NCBI RefSeq assembly: GCF_014647195.1
Contig: NZ_BMOS01000008.1
Location: forward strand, 31,091-95,090
DNA: 64,000 bases
Source: Oceanobacillus indicireducens
Lineage (GTDB): Bacteria; Bacillota; Bacilli; Bacillales; Amphibacillaceae
Direction: 5' to 3'
Shown piece after piece: positions 25,259 through 35,043 of the stretch. The notes beneath the pieces were generated by a model. That model did no database searches, had not been told where the DNA came from, and was given only the letters and a program-made list of their open reading frames with translations. The stretch's first letter is position 1. Each line of letters opens with the position of its first letter. A program made the position numbers and the translations under genes.

Positions 25259-26422
25259 ATGAATAAACGTGTCTATTTTTTAATGACGGTATCCTTTGTC
25301 GTCGGAATGGTGGAGCTCATTATCGGGGGAATTCTTGATCTGATTGCGGAAGATTTGAATGTGAGTCTCGGATCTGCGGGAATGCTGATTACAATCTTCT
25401 CTCTCACATTCGCTATTGCTGCTCCGATTCTACTTGTTCTCACTGCGAAAGTCGAGCGGAAACGACTCGCATTGATTTCCTTAACCATCTTCTTATTCGG
25501 GAATATACTTGCACTAATTAGTCCGTCTTATAGTATTCTCTTTATCGGAAGAATTATTTCTGCTGCGAGCAGTTCAATCTTAATCATCCTCTGTGTTGTG
25601 CTCGCAGCGAACATTGTCGAACCGAAATATCGCGGACGTGCGATTGGGATTGTAAGTATGGGTGTTAGTGCTTCGCTTGTGTTAGGTGTTCCAATTGGGC
25701 TAAGTCTTGGCAATCTATTCGGCTGGCGTGCTCCTTTTCTCATGATTGTTATTCTCACTGTCATTAGTATGGTTGGGGTCTATTTCTTCATGGAGCGTGT
25801 TGCTCCGCGTCCAGTCAGTACAATTAGAGAACAATTCCTTTCACTGAAAGACCAGAAAGTTTTCTTCGCCCATTTAACCATCTTTCTCATGCTCACGGGA
25901 CACGCAGTGTTATATGCCTATTTGACACCATTTGTACAAGTAACGATGGGGCTTGAGGAAAATAGCATTAGCATCGTGTATCTCCTGTTCGGGCTTGCTG
26001 CGGTAAGTGGAGGAGCTTTCGGTGGAACATTGGGAGATAAATTTGGTAATACGCGAGTAATCTTGCTCTTCATTACGATTTATGCTGCGATGCTATTCGC
26101 CATCTCCCATACGACATCAATCATGCCATTATTTATTGTCGTGCTCGCCTTGTGGGGATTAATGAGTTGGTCAGTCACACCCCCGATGCAAAGTTATTTA
26201 ATCGATTCTGCTCCGGAAACAGCGGATATGCAAATCAGCATCAGCAACTCCGCCCTCCACTTCGGTATTGCCTTTGGTTCCTTCATCGGCGGAATTTCAA
26301 TTGACCGAGTAGGAGTAGAAATCAATCCATACATCGGTGGCCTATTTGTTGTCGTTGCTTTTCTCACGATGCTTCTTTCTAACAGACAAAAGGAGAAAAA
26401 TAAAGAATTGGCAACGAATTGA
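25259..26422 (+). CDS. MFS transporter, PbuE/YdhP-like exporter
   Basis: 387 residues with 12 predicted membrane helices and the DHA1 pattern of the PbuE (purine base efflux)/YdhP group: FVVGMVELIIGGILDLIAED at the N-terminus, LVLTAKVERKRLALISLTIF near 60-80, GRAIGIVSMGVSASLVLGVP near 123-143 and SWSVTPPMQSYLI near 304. The substrate might be purines or a drug. No adenine riboswitch was recognised in the leader, unlike B. subtilis pbuE. The ATG follows GAAAGGTCGTTACATC. It stands alone. Confidence 0.8.
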   Translation: MNKRVYFLMTVSFVVGMVELIIGGILDLIAEDLNVSLGSAGMLITIFSLTFAIAAPILLVLTAKVERKRLALISLTIFLFGNILALISPSYSILFIGRIISAASSSILIILCVVLAANIVEPKYRGRAIGIVSMGVSASLVLGVPIGLSLGNLFGWRAPFLMIVILTVISMVGVYFFMERVAPRPVSTIREQFLSLKDQKVFFAHLTIFLMLTGHAVLYAYLTPFVQVTMGLEENSISIVYLLFGLAAVSGGAFGGTLGDKFGNTRVILLFITIYAAMLFAISHTTSIMPLFIVVLALWGLMSWSVTPPMQSYLIDSAPETADMQISISNSALHFGIAFGSFIGGISIDRVGVEINPYIGGLFVVVAFLTMLLSNRQKEKNKELATN

Positions 26423-26515
26423 TGCTGTTTTTTAATCACTATTTATCTTATACTGAAGATAAGTTATTTCATTAAACTAAAACGAACATCTGTCTTCGGG
26501 GAAAAGAGGTAAAAG

Positions 26516-27685
26516 ATGAAGCAAACAAGCAGATTTATTACATTTCTCGGCGGTAAAAATTTATTCTTTCTCTTTGCTTTATTATCGCTGATTGGGCTTA
26601 CCATTTTTATTTTTGAACGGATTTCTTTTGTGTTCTATCCAGTGCTCGTTATTGTTTCGACCATAACGCCGCCACTGATATTGGCATTCATTGCCTTTTA
26701 TCTATTAAATCCGATTGTGAATTTACTCGAGCGGTTCCGAATTAAACGGATTTGGGGAATCATTATTCTGATACTTGCGATTGCCGGTATTTTAACAGGT
26801 GTTGTGCTGCTTACAGCCCCACTGATCGAAACGCAAATTAACGATTTAATCCGGAACTTCCCTAATTATCTGACCCAACTTGGTGAAACCATTACGAATT
26901 GGGTGCAAAGCTCCTTCCTCGCACCTTATTATGAGGAAGGATATAACTGGGTGGCGGATAATTTAAGTGATCTGCCGGGTATCGTTGGCGGATACCTGAT
27001 TAACGCCTTTGAAAGTGTGCAGACGTTCGCTTCTGCGGTGACAAATATTGTTGTCGCGATTGTGACATTTCCTATTATTCTTTTCTTCTTGTTAAAGGAT
27101 GGAGGACGATTTAAAAATTATTTCTTGACCTTGCTGCCACCAGCTTTCAGAAAAGATGTGAGCCGGATTCTTCATAATATGGATACACAGGTCGGTTCTT
27201 ATATCCAAGGTCAGATTATCGTTGCGACTTGCATCGGAATTCTTTTATATATCGGTTACTTAATTATTGGTATGCCTTACGCGTTGACACTCGCAATCAT
27301 TGCTGCAGTGACGTCTGTTGTACCATATCTTGGGCCGACTATCGCGATTCTTCCAGCAATCATTATTTCGATTGTCGACTCCCCGTTTATGCTGCTGAAG
27401 CTTGCGATTGTTTGGGCGGCTGTGCAGTTCTTAGAAGGGAACTTTATTTCCCCGAATGTGATGGGGCGCACGATGCAGATCCACCCGCTTACGATTATCG
27501 TCGTCTTGCTTGTAGCCGGAAATCTCTTCGGCATTGTTGGTGTTATCCTAGGGATCCCAGGATATGCAATTTTGAAAGTTCTTGTCCAATATCTATTTGA
27601 TAAATTTAAACAACGATATAATAAGTTCTTTGGTGAAGTGCACGGAACGTATCCGATTAATGAGGATGAAACAAAAAACAGTTAG
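26516..27685 (+). CDS. AI-2E family transporter (YtvI/YubA-like)
   Basis: 389 residues with seven to eight membrane helices and the conserved AI-2E/TqsA pattern: FPIILFFLLKDGGRFKN near 187, YIQGQIIVATCIGILLYIGY near 233, and a long hydrophobic segment ending PYLGPTIAILPAII near 270. The LEGNFISPNVMGRTMQIHP motif lies near 305. Family members include the E. coli AI-2 exporter TqsA and Na+/H+ antiporters of halophilic bacilli, so the substrate is open. ATG follows AAAAGAGGTAAAAG. The ogt ribosome binding site overlaps its stop codon. Confidence 0.85.
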   Translation: MKQTSRFITFLGGKNLFFLFALLSLIGLTIFIFERISFVFYPVLVIVSTITPPLILAFIAFYLLNPIVNLLERFRIKRIWGIIILILAIAGILTGVVLLTAPLIETQINDLIRNFPNYLTQLGETITNWVQSSFLAPYYEEGYNWVADNLSDLPGIVGGYLINAFESVQTFASAVTNIVVAIVTFPIILFFLLKDGGRFKNYFLTLLPPAFRKDVSRILHNMDTQVGSYIQGQIIVATCIGILLYIGYLIIGMPYALTLAIIAAVTSVVPYLGPTIAILPAIIISIVDSPFMLLKLAIVWAAVQFLEGNFISPNVMGRTMQIHPLTIIVVLLVAGNLFGIVGVILGIPGYAILKVLVQYLFDKFKQRYNKFFGEVHGTYPINEDETKNS

Positions 27686-27697
27686 GAGTTGTTCCAG

Positions 27698-28210
27698 ATG
27701 GATAGGAATGTGGACGTCATCTATTTCAGCTCGCTAAAATCGAATGGGGAGTGTATGATTTTGGCTGCTACGGAGAAAGGGTTGTGCTGGGCCGGTGGAT
27801 TCAATGAAACAGAAGAAGATATGAAGACTTGGCTACTGAAGCAGAACCCGGATCAATCATTTGAGCGGAATGAGGAGAAGCTACAATTTTATAAGCGCGC
27901 ATTCGAAAACTACTTTTCAGGGGAGAAAAAAATGCTTGATGTCCCTCTTGATCTTAAGGGCACCGCGTTCCAGCTTGCCGTTTGGGAAGCTTTACAGCAC
28001 ATTCCTTATGGGGAGACGAGAACCTATTCTGAGATTGCGGAGGCAATTGGAAATCCGAAAAGCATTCGAGCTGTGGGAACAGCAATTGGAAGAAATCCTG
28101 TCCTCATTGCTGTACCCTGCCACCGTGTCATCCAGAAGAACGGCACCCTTGGAGGCTTCCGCGCCGGCCTCACCCTGAAGAAATCCCTCCTCCAACTCGA
28201 AGGAGCGTAA
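27698..28210 (+). CDS. ogt: methylated-DNA--protein-cysteine methyltransferase
   Basis: About 170 residues. The active site PCHRVIQ (Cys near residue 138) and the helix-turn-helix region YSEIAEAIGNPKSIRAVGTA are both present, followed by GGFRAGLTLKKSLLQLE. It removes methyl groups from O6-methylguanine by transferring them to its own Cys. The ATG at 27698 was chosen over the TTG at 27689, since AGGAG (27684-27688) lies at the right distance. AGGAG overlaps the stop of the AI-2E gene, so the two may be translationally coupled. Confidence 0.92.
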   Translation: MDRNVDVIYFSSLKSNGECMILAATEKGLCWAGGFNETEEDMKTWLLKQNPDQSFERNEEKLQFYKRAFENYFSGEKKMLDVPLDLKGTAFQLAVWEALQHIPYGETRTYSEIAEAIGNPKSIRAVGTAIGRNPVLIAVPCHRVIQKNGTLGGFRAGLTLKKSLLQLEGA

Positions 28211-28214
28211 GCCT

Positions 28215-28274
28215 AGCGGGACAGGGGTTAGAGCAATTGTCCCGGGGACAATCGCTCTGACCCCCTGTCCCGCT
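28215..28274. repeat. long GGGACA hairpin repeat, copy 2, acting as terminator
   Basis: A 60-base near-perfect hairpin: AGCGGGACAGGGG and CCCCCTGTCCCGCT pair outside, GAGCAATTGTCCC and GGGGACAATCGCTC inside. It shares GGGACAG and GGTTAGAG/CTCTGACC with the hairpins at 1501 and 47199. It fills the whole space between ogt and the convergent small gene, so it probably terminates both. Confidence 0.8.
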
Positions 28275-28426
28275 CATTTTTTCCTTTTCCGAAATAAGAA
28301 AACTACTCCTAGTCCAAGCAGTAGACCTAAGAAGCCGAATAGTTCGACTTTGTTAAAGATGATTCCAACGAACACTCCAAGAAACAGTAGGATAAAAAAT
28401 AAACTTCCAATTATTTCATAACGCAA
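28274..28426 (-). CDS. small membrane protein (50 aa)
   Basis: The minus strand has GGGAGGAAG eight to nine bases before a TTG at 28426. The product starts RYEIIGSLFFILLFLGVFVG and ends in a second hydrophobic segment and a basic tail, FLFRKRKK, so it should cross the membrane twice. The TGA stop at 28274 touches the long hairpin. The function is unknown, and the gene is short, but ribosome binding site, length and charge pattern support it. Confidence 0.6.
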   Translation of the reverse strand: MRYEIIGSLFFILLFLGVFVGIIFNKVELFGFLGLLLGLGVVFLFRKRKK

Positions 28427-28622
28427 TTGCACTTCCTCCCTCTTGTAACGGGCTACTATAAGATATTAAGATAAAACATAATTGTTATTCATCCCCTCCA
28501 AAAAGTAAGCGCTTTAAATAAAAAACTCTTTGCTTCCGTATTGATATCCTGCACTTTTCATGGTTAAATTGATTAAATATAGAAAATTATACTGCATTCT
28601 ACTGCAGTGATGAGGTGATGAA

Positions 28623-29924
28623 ATGGAGAACAAAGTATCAGTTGGTTTATTAGGTCTCGGTGTCGTTGGATCAGGGGTTGTTCAAATTATTAACGAACAC
28701 CAGGAAAAGTTAAAGCATCAGCTTGGTGTAACTGTTGAAGTAAAGCGTATCCTCGTCCGCAACCTGGAAAAGGCGAGAGAAGTAGATGTCGACCCCTCCC
28801 TCCTTACCGTTAATCCGGATGATGTATTAAATGATTCAGAGATAGATGTTGTCATTGAAGTCATGGGTGGAATCGATACGGCGAAAGATTATATCCTCCA
28901 AGCATTTGCTGCGAAAAAGCACGTCATTTCAGCGAACAAAGACTTAGTCGCCCTACATGGCCCAGAACTGCATGCCGAAGCGGAGAAAAATAAATGTGAC
29001 TTTTTCTATGAAGCGAGCGTTGCTGGCGGTATTCCAATTCTTCGGGGAATTACAGATGGACTATCATCTGACCGGATTGAACGTGTCATGGGAATTGTCA
29101 ATGGAACGACAAATTACATATTAACAAAAATGGCAGAAGAAGGAGCCACATATGAAGCTGCTTTAAAACAAGCGCAAGAGCTTGGATTTGCAGAAGCCGA
29201 TCCGACTGCGGATGTGGAAGGACTTGACGCCGCTCGTAAAATGGCTATTCTTGCCCGCCTTGCATTTTCAGCACCGGTTGACCTGGATGATGTAAAAGTA
29301 TCAGGTATTTCCAACATTACAGCTGAAGATATCCAGAATGGAAACGAACTTGGATATACGATGAAGCTGATTGGTTATGCGGATTTTAAAAACGGCGAAC
29401 TTGAAACCCATGTACTGCCGACGTTCTTATCTAATGAACACCCACTTGCAGCGGTGAAGAATGAATACAATGCCGTATATGTACACGGAAAAGCGGTTGG
29501 AGAAACAATGTTCTACGGACCTGGTGCAGGAAGCCTTCCTACTGCAACAGCTATCGTGAGTGACCTTGTAGCAGTCGTGAAAAATATCCGCCTTGGTGTT
29601 ACAGGAGAACAGGTTGTAAACAGTTATTACAAGAAAGCACTGAAAGACGAGAGTGAGCGCTTCTCCCAGTATTACTTACGTGTAAATGTAGAAGATGAGA
29701 CAGGCGTATTTTCTAAACTGTCCAATCTCTTCCATGAACATGAAATTAGCTTAAAGCGCATTATTCAACGTCCAAATGATGAGAAGAAAACTGCTGAAAT
29801 CATTGTTATTTCTCACCAGACATCTGAAGAAAACTTTACGAACTTACTAGAGAAAATCCAGAAATTAGACGTATTAAAAGAAATCTCAAGTTACTACCGC
29901 GTTGAAGGAGATGGAAACGAATGA
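28623..29924 (+). CDS. hom: homoserine dehydrogenase
   Basis: 433 residues. The NAD(P)-binding [15 protein letters not shown] lies at residues 8-22, and the catalytic core includes [11 protein letters not shown] near 158 and the Lys/Asp region [20 protein letters not shown] near 196. A C-terminal ACT domain (about 350-430) probably binds threonine for feedback control. It reduces aspartate semialdehyde to homoserine. ATG follows GAGGTGATGAA. The thrC start overlaps its stop (ATGA), as in the Bacillus hom-thrC-thrB operon. Confidence 0.95.
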   Translation: MENKVSVGLLGLGVVGSGVVQIINEHQEKLKHQLGVTVEVKRILVRNLEKAREVDVDPSLLTVNPDDVLNDSEIDVVIEVMGGIDTAKDYILQAFAAKKHVISANKDLVALHGPELHAEAEKNKCDFFYEASVAGGIPILRGITDGLSSDRIERVMGIVNGTTNYILTKMAEEGATYEAALKQAQELGFAEADPTADVEGLDAARKMAILARLAFSAPVDLDDVKVSGISNITAEDIQNGNELGYTMKLIGYADFKNGELETHVLPTFLSNEHPLAAVKNEYNAVYVHGKAVGETMFYGPGAGSLPTATAIVSDLVAVVKNIRLGVTGEQVVNSYYKKALKDESERFSQYYLRVNVEDETGVFSKLSNLFHEHEISLKRIIQRPNDEKKTAEIIVISHQTSEENFTNLLEKIQKLDVLKEISSYYRVEGDGNE

Positions 29925-30985
29925 CTTGGCAAGGACTGATTCAACATTACGAGAATTATTTACCGGTAACGGAAAACACACCGAAACTTACACTAAATGA
30001 AGGAAACACACCACTCCTCCATTTCCCTTCCCTATCGGAAGAACTCGGTATCGAGCTTTACGGAAAAATCGAAGGCGCAAACCCAACTGGTTCGTTTAAA
30101 GACCGGGGAATGGTTATGGCAATTGCAAAAGCGAAAGAAGAAGGAAGCAAATCAGTTATCTGTGCATCTACAGGGAATACTTCCGCAGCAGCTGCAGCCT
30201 ATGCAGCTCGGGCTGGGATGCGCGCGATCATTGTCATTCCTAAAGGCAAAGTCGCCCTTGGAAAATTGGCCCAAGCGGTCATTTATGGTGCGGAAATTAT
30301 TGAAATCGATGGCAACTTTGACGAGGCATTGCAGATGGTACGTGAGATTAGTGAAACATCTCCAGTAACTCTTGTAAACTCGGTAAACCCTTACCGGATT
30401 GAAGGACAGAAAACAGCTGCTTTTGAAATTTGCGATTCCCTCGGATCCGCACCAGATATTTTAGCAATCCCAGTAGGTAATGCCGGTAATATCAGTGCAT
30501 ACTGGAAAGGCTTCAAAGAATACCACGAAGAAAAACAAACTGGTTTACCGCAAATTTACGGATTTGAAGCAGAGGGAGCGGCGGCGATTACGAAAAATGA
30601 ACCAATCGCTCAGCCAGAAACCGTTGCGACCGCAATCCGAATCGGGAACCCGGCAAGCTGGGACCTTGCAACAGCTGCCCGCGATGAATCAAACGGAATC
30701 ATCACTTCTGTCCGAGACGAGGAAATTTTATATGCATTCAAGCATCTTCCTAAAACGGAAGGCGTATTTGCCGAGCCAGGATCCAATGCATCGATTGCCG
30801 GCGTCATCCAGCAGTGTAAAGCAGGTAATATCCCACAAGGAAGTAAAGTCGTTGCCGTCCTAACTGGAAATGGATTAAAGGATCCGCAGACCGTTCAGGA
30901 GAATCAGGAAATCGAACCGGTCTCCCTTCCGAATGACGCTGCAGCAATCAAGCAATATATTGAAGAGTTGACGAGCCATGAGTAG
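29921..30985 (+). CDS. thrC: threonine synthase
   Basis: 354 residues of fold type II PLP enzymes. The PLP lysine lies in GSFKDRGM (Lys near residue 59), with [18 protein letters not shown] near 84-101 and the phosphate-binding [15 protein letters not shown] near 185. It converts O-phosphohomoserine to threonine. It overlaps hom by four bases and thrB by eight, so all three genes are translationally coupled. Confidence 0.95.
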   Translation: MTWQGLIQHYENYLPVTENTPKLTLNEGNTPLLHFPSLSEELGIELYGKIEGANPTGSFKDRGMVMAIAKAKEEGSKSVICASTGNTSAAAAAYAARAGMRAIIVIPKGKVALGKLAQAVIYGAEIIEIDGNFDEALQMVREISETSPVTLVNSVNPYRIEGQKTAAFEICDSLGSAPDILAIPVGNAGNISAYWKGFKEYHEEKQTGLPQIYGFEAEGAAAITKNEPIAQPETVATAIRIGNPASWDLATAARDESNGIITSVRDEEILYAFKHLPKTEGVFAEPGSNASIAGVIQQCKAGNIPQGSKVVAVLTGNGLKDPQTVQENQEIEPVSLPNDAAAIKQYIEELTSHE

Positions 30986-31862
30986 TTTTATGATACGGGT
31001 TCCAGCAAGCTCCGCGAACATCGGACCCGGATTCGACTCCATTGGTTTAGCAGTTGATTTATACTTAACATTGGAAGTGACAGAACAGGCGGATTGGGAA
31101 TTCATTTCCCCGTCTGCTGGTGACGTCCCTTTTGAAGAGAATTTCATTTATCTAATTGCAAAACAAACCGCCGAAAAACACGGGAAAAGCTTACGCCCCG
31201 CTCGCGTAGAAGAAACGACGAGCATCCCGCTTGCCCGTGGCTTAGGAAGCAGCGCGGCAGCGATTGTAGCAGGAATTGAGCTTGCCAACCAGCTCGGCGG
31301 GCTCGACTTAACCGCTGAGGAAAAATTAACGGATGCAACAGAAATTGAAGGGCATCCAGATAATGTTGCGCCTGCCCTCCTTGGCGGTCTCATTGTTTCT
31401 ACGTATATCGACGGAGAAGTGGACTGGTTGAAAATCGACCAACTTCACCTCGAACTTATTGCGCTTATCCCGGAAGTCGAATTGAAAACGAAAGCGGCAA
31501 GGGACGTGTTACCGGAACAGTTTTCAATTGCCGATGCTGCCCTTGGGAGCGGCATCGGCAATGTGACCGTTGCAGCGCTCGTAAGTGGAGATTATGAACT
31601 TGCTGGGAAAATGATGGAAAAAGATATTTTCCATGAACCCCACCGCAAGCCGCTTATCCCAAATTATGATTTGATCCAACGTACAGCGAAGGAGCACGGG
31701 GCATACGGAACAGTCATCAGTGGTGCCGGACCGACGATGATGTCCTTTGTACCAAGTGACCGCAGGGATAAGATCATCGCAGCATTAGAAGAGGTATTGC
31801 CTGATTATCGCTTGGAAAGTTTAAAAATGGATGTTGGTGGATTAACAGTAGAACAAAAATAA
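30978..31862 (+). CDS. thrB: homoserine kinase
   Basis: 294 residues of the GHMP kinase family. The N-terminal [20 protein letters not shown], the ATP loop [19 protein letters not shown] near 79 and [17 protein letters not shown] near 237 are the three GHMP motifs. It phosphorylates homoserine. It is the last gene of the operon, starting inside thrC and ending at a strong terminator shared with argF. Confidence 0.95.
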   Translation: MSSFMIRVPASSANIGPGFDSIGLAVDLYLTLEVTEQADWEFISPSAGDVPFEENFIYLIAKQTAEKHGKSLRPARVEETTSIPLARGLGSSAAAIVAGIELANQLGGLDLTAEEKLTDATEIEGHPDNVAPALLGGLIVSTYIDGEVDWLKIDQLHLELIALIPEVELKTKAARDVLPEQFSIADAALGSGIGNVTVAALVSGDYELAGKMMEKDIFHEPHRKPLIPNYDLIQRTAKEHGAYGTVISGAGPTMMSFVPSDRRDKIIAALEEVLPDYRLESLKMDVGGLTVEQK

Positions 31863-31902
31863 GGGTGTCGGCGAATAACTATATTCGCTCGCACCCTTAT
31901 TT
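31859..31902. terminator. bidirectional terminator between thrB and argF
   Basis: AAGGGTG..GCGAAT and ATTCGC..GCACCCTT pair with a two-base internal bulge; T-rich sequence follows on the plus strand. The convergent argF stop is ten bases further. Confidence 0.8.
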
Positions 31903-31911
31903 CTATAACTA

Positions 31912-32880
31912 CTAATAGCTCATCAAGGCAGTCAACAACGCTTTTTGCGCGTGAAGACGGTTCTCAGCCTGCTGAAATACAGCAGATTGCTTCCCTTCCA
32001 GCACACTTGCTGTCACTTCTTCCTCGCGGTGCGCTGGCAGACAATGAAGGAACGTAACATCTGGTTTAGCCTTTGCCAACAGTTCGTCATTCACTTGGTA
32101 GTTTGCAAAAGTTGCTTTTCTTTCCTCTTGCTCCGCTTCCTGGCCCATACTTGCCCAAACATCTGTATAAATAAAATCTGCATCTTTTACGGCTTTAATC
32201 GGATCTGTCATGATTGAAATTTTTCCACCAGTTTCCGAAGCTATTTTCTCTGCTTGTTTTACGACTTCTGCGTCTGGGAAATAGCCTTTAGGTGCTGCGA
32301 CAACCACATTTATTCCCATCTTCGCAGCTCCAATCAGAAGTGAATTCGCCATATTATTTCCGTCTCCAATATATACAAGCTTCTGACTTTTCAGCGTCCC
32401 TTTGATTTCTAACATTGTTTGTAAATCTGCCAGCACTTGGCATGGATGATGCAAATCCGTTAATCCATTGATAACCGGAATAGATGCATATTCAGCAAGC
32501 TCCTCCACATCTTCATGGGAGTAAGTTCGAATCATAATTCCGTCCAAATAGCCAGATAACACACGCGCCGTATCTGCAATCGTCTCTCCACGGCCAAGCT
32601 GGATATCTTTTGAATTTAGATAGATCGCCTGCCCACCAAGCTGAATCATACCCGCTTCAAAAGAGACACGCGTTCTCGTCGATGATTTTTCAAAGATCAT
32701 ACCGAGCACTTTCCCTTTTAACGGTTCAAAGGCAAACCCCTTCTTACGCTGATCTTTTATATAAGAAGCAAGCTCCAATAAATGATGAATTTGCTCTGGT
32801 GTATAATCCTCAAGGCTAAGTAAGTCTCTTCCAAAAAATTCTTCGCTATCAATCTGCAAATCTTTCGCTAACGAAATCAT
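31912..32880 (-). CDS. argF: ornithine carbamoyltransferase
   Basis: 322 residues. Carbamoyl phosphate is bound by [12 protein letters not shown] (near 60); the [13 protein letters not shown] motif lies near 138; the ornithine loop reads DVWASMGQE (near 230) and the catalytic Cys lies in LHCLPAHR near 275. It makes citrulline for arginine synthesis. It stands alone, away from the rest of the arg genes. ATG follows GGAGGAGTATCATC. Two arginine-box sequences lie directly upstream. Confidence 0.95.
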   Translation of the reverse strand: MISLAKDLQIDSEEFFGRDLLSLEDYTPEQIHHLLELASYIKDQRKKGFAFEPLKGKVLGMIFEKSSTRTRVSFEAGMIQLGGQAIYLNSKDIQLGRGETIADTARVLSGYLDGIMIRTYSHEDVEELAEYASIPVINGLTDLHHPCQVLADLQTMLEIKGTLKSQKLVYIGDGNNMANSLLIGAAKMGINVVVAAPKGYFPDAEVVKQAEKIASETGGKISIMTDPIKAVKDADFIYTDVWASMGQEAEQEERKATFANYQVNDELLAKAKPDVTFLHCLPAHREEEVTASVLEGKQSAVFQQAENRLHAQKALLTALMSY

Positions 32881-32907
32881 GATGATACTCCTCCCAGAAA
32901 TTTAAGT

Positions 32908-32945
32908 TATGTATTATTATGCACTATTATTCATAAATATGCAAT
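32908..32945 (-). promoter_or_regulatory. tandem ARG boxes (AhrC/ArgR operator)
   Basis: TATGTATTATTATGCACT at 32908-32925 fits the consensus TNTGNATWWWWATNCANA at every fixed position but the last. TATTCATAAATATGCAAT at 32928-32945 fits with two misses. Their spacing of 20 bp places them on the same DNA face. They lie 28-65 bases before the argF start, where AhrC bound to arginine would repress. Confidence 0.75.
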
Positions 32946-33160
32946 AGTTTTTTTAAACAATTTAAACCTTATGGTAAAAGTAGGCAACTTTTGGACATAA
33001 TCAACAAAATGATTAACATCACAATACAAAGGGGGAAATAACACAATTGAGCAGCCTCAGATAATAAGCGGGCAGCTGTTTGTTTAATTCAGCGTATTCC
33101 TAATGATATCGAAAGTTCACTGCCCAATCTTACAGGAATCCCGCTTGAACGGACGGTGAG
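32946..33160. other. spacer upstream of the first 52-bp tandem array
   Basis: No gene was found. CGGGCAG near 33069 and CTGCCC near 33119 could pair over about 45 bases, a weak echo of the stem at 6672-6740. GAACGGACGG follows. Nothing else was recognised. Confidence 0.3.
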
Positions 33161-33390
33161 AGTGCCTCTTATTTAGGCGAATAAAATAGAAAAGGAATTT
33201 TTAGGAGATTAGAGCGCCTCTATTAAGACGAACAAAAAAGAAAGTGAATCTTTCAAGCAATTAGGGAGCCTCTATTCAGGTGAACAAATCAGAAAATGAA
33301 TCTTTCAAGTGATTAGAGTGCCTCTATTCAGACGAATAAAACAGACAACGAATTTTTCAGGAGATAAGAACACCTCTATGCATCCGAAAC
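33161..33390. repeat. tandem array, 52-bp period (4.5 units)
   Basis: Units begin at 33161, 33213, 33265, 33317 and 33369, each exactly 52 bp apart. A typical unit starts AGTGCCTCTATTCAGACGAA, continues TAAAACAGA and GAATTTTTCAGGAGATTAG. Units differ at a few bases each. 52 is not a multiple of three and stops are frequent, so the array is not coding. Confidence 0.85.
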
Positions 33391-33518
33391 GAAATTGGTT
33401 TCAAACGTAAACAAGATAACGATCATTTCCTCCTAACTAATTTACGCGCTTTGCTCATTTCCCCCCTGTTTAATAAACCCTAAAAACGGCAATAGTCTTT
33501 ATGAAAGGAAGCGATTGA

Positions 33519-34898
33519 ATGAAACATTATGAATATATTATTATCGGATTTGGAAAAGGCGGAAAGACACTTGCAGCAGATCTTGCCGCTCGAGGTAAAA
33601 CCGTTGCGATGATAGAGAAGTCCAATGAAATGTATGGCGGGACATGCATTAACATCGCCTGTATCCCAACAAAATTACTCATCCACCACGCAAAGAAGGA
33701 TAGCCAATTAAAAAATGAAAAAAGTGAATATTACCGGAGTGCGATTGAGGATAAAAATAAAACAATCGCCGCATTACGGGAAAAGAACTACAAAACCCTA
33801 GCGGATCAAGATACGGTCATGGTTTATACCGCAGAGGCAAGCTTTGTCGGAACAAACCAAGTCCGTCTCAAATCAACAGAAGAAACACTAGACCTCACCG
33901 CAGATTATTTCATTATTAATACCGGTTCAGAGCCAGTCATTCCCCCAATCGATGGATTAAAAGAAGCAGATCATGTTTATACATCCACAGAGCTGCAACA
34001 AGTAGCCGAGCTTCCGGAAAAATTAATCATTGTCGGTGGCGGGTATATCGGGCTTGAATTTGCTGTCATGTATGCAAATTTCGGGTCGGAAATCATTGTA
34101 ATCGATAGCGCGTCAGACTTCATGGAAAACGATGACAGAGATATTGCAGAAGAAGTACTAAAAGTCATGCAGGATAAAGGTATTTCCGTTGTCCATGGAA
34201 GTAAAGCGACGGCGGTTTCCAATCATGAATCTGGTGGAATAGAAGTGACTCTTGAATTTGATAAGGGGAAAGAATTGACAGAGACAGCCTCCGCTCTCCT
34301 GCTTGCGACTGGCAGGAAACCTTATACAGAAGGACTTGAGCTTGCTAAAGCAGGTGTAGAAGTTGATGATAACGGTGCAATCATTGTCGATGACTATTTA
34401 CGGACTTCAAACAGACAAATTTGGGCACTCGGTGATGTGAATGGCGGTCCGCAATTCACGTATATCTCACTTGATGATTACCGGATTGTCCGGGATCAGA
34501 TTTTAACCGGCGGCTCCTACTCTTTAGCGAAACGTAAAAATGTGCCATATAGTGTGTTTATCGAACCTGTCCTTTCCCATGTCGGGCTAAATGAAAAAAT
34601 GGCGCAGGAACAAAATATAAATTATGTCGTCGCAACCATGCCGGCAGCGAATATCCCACGTACGAAAATCAATAATCAGCCGAACGGTTTGCTAAAAGCA
34701 TTAGTTGATCCTGAAACAAAAAGGATTCTCGGATGTACATTATTCTCGGCGGAATCGAGCGAGATGATTAATACCGTTCGGGTAGCGATGGAAGCGGACT
34801 TGCCGTATACCTTTTTACGGGATAATATTTTCACCCACCCGACGATGAGTGAAGGGTTGAATGATTTGTTTAAGAAGTTTGATGGGAAATTGGCATAA
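33519..34898 (+). CDS. rclA: FAD-dependent NAD(P)-disulfide oxidoreductase, RclA-like
   Basis: 459 residues: FAD domain with IIIGFGKGGKTLAADLAARG at the start, redox pair in GGTCINIACIPTKLLIH (Cys44 and Cys49), NAD domain with IIVGGGYIGLEFAVMYANFG near 170, FAD motif IWALGDVNGGPQFTYISLDD near 305, and C-terminal dimer motif FTHPTMSEGLNDLF. This arrangement is that of E. coli RclA, a copper/NADH reductase protecting against reactive chlorine, rather than lipoamide dehydrogenase. ATG follows AAAGGAAGCGATTGA. No RclR-type regulator is adjacent. Confidence 0.85.
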   Translation: MKHYEYIIIGFGKGGKTLAADLAARGKTVAMIEKSNEMYGGTCINIACIPTKLLIHHAKKDSQLKNEKSEYYRSAIEDKNKTIAALREKNYKTLADQDTVMVYTAEASFVGTNQVRLKSTEETLDLTADYFIINTGSEPVIPPIDGLKEADHVYTSTELQQVAELPEKLIIVGGGYIGLEFAVMYANFGSEIIVIDSASDFMENDDRDIAEEVLKVMQDKGISVVHGSKATAVSNHESGGIEVTLEFDKGKELTETASALLLATGRKPYTEGLELAKAGVEVDDNGAIIVDDYLRTSNRQIWALGDVNGGPQFTYISLDDYRIVRDQILTGGSYSLAKRKNVPYSVFIEPVLSHVGLNEKMAQEQNINYVVATMPAANIPRTKINNQPNGLLKALVDPETKRILGCTLFSAESSEMINTVRVAMEADLPYTFLRDNIFTHPTMSEGLNDLFKKFDGKLA

Positions 34899-34948
34899 GT
34901 TAATGTTCTCTAAATTTAGGACTCACTGAAATGGAATTGGATAATACG

Positions 34949-34996
34949 AAAGGGAAAGATCTCTCTACATTAATACAGAGAGAGCTTTCCCTTTTA
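34949..34996 (+). terminator. terminator of the rclA-like gene
   Basis: AAAGGGAAAG..CTCTCT and AGAGAG..CTTTCCCTTT form a long stem followed by TTT. Confidence 0.8.
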
Positions 34997-35043
34997 GAGT
35001 ATAGTCCTTTTTGATTTAACTAAATACTAAATGCAGAAGCACT

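Noticed and set aside
28507..28521. cre-like AGTAAGCGCTTTAA before hom
   Set aside because: Two mismatches at fixed positions and no known catabolite control of the thr operon; not strong enough to list.
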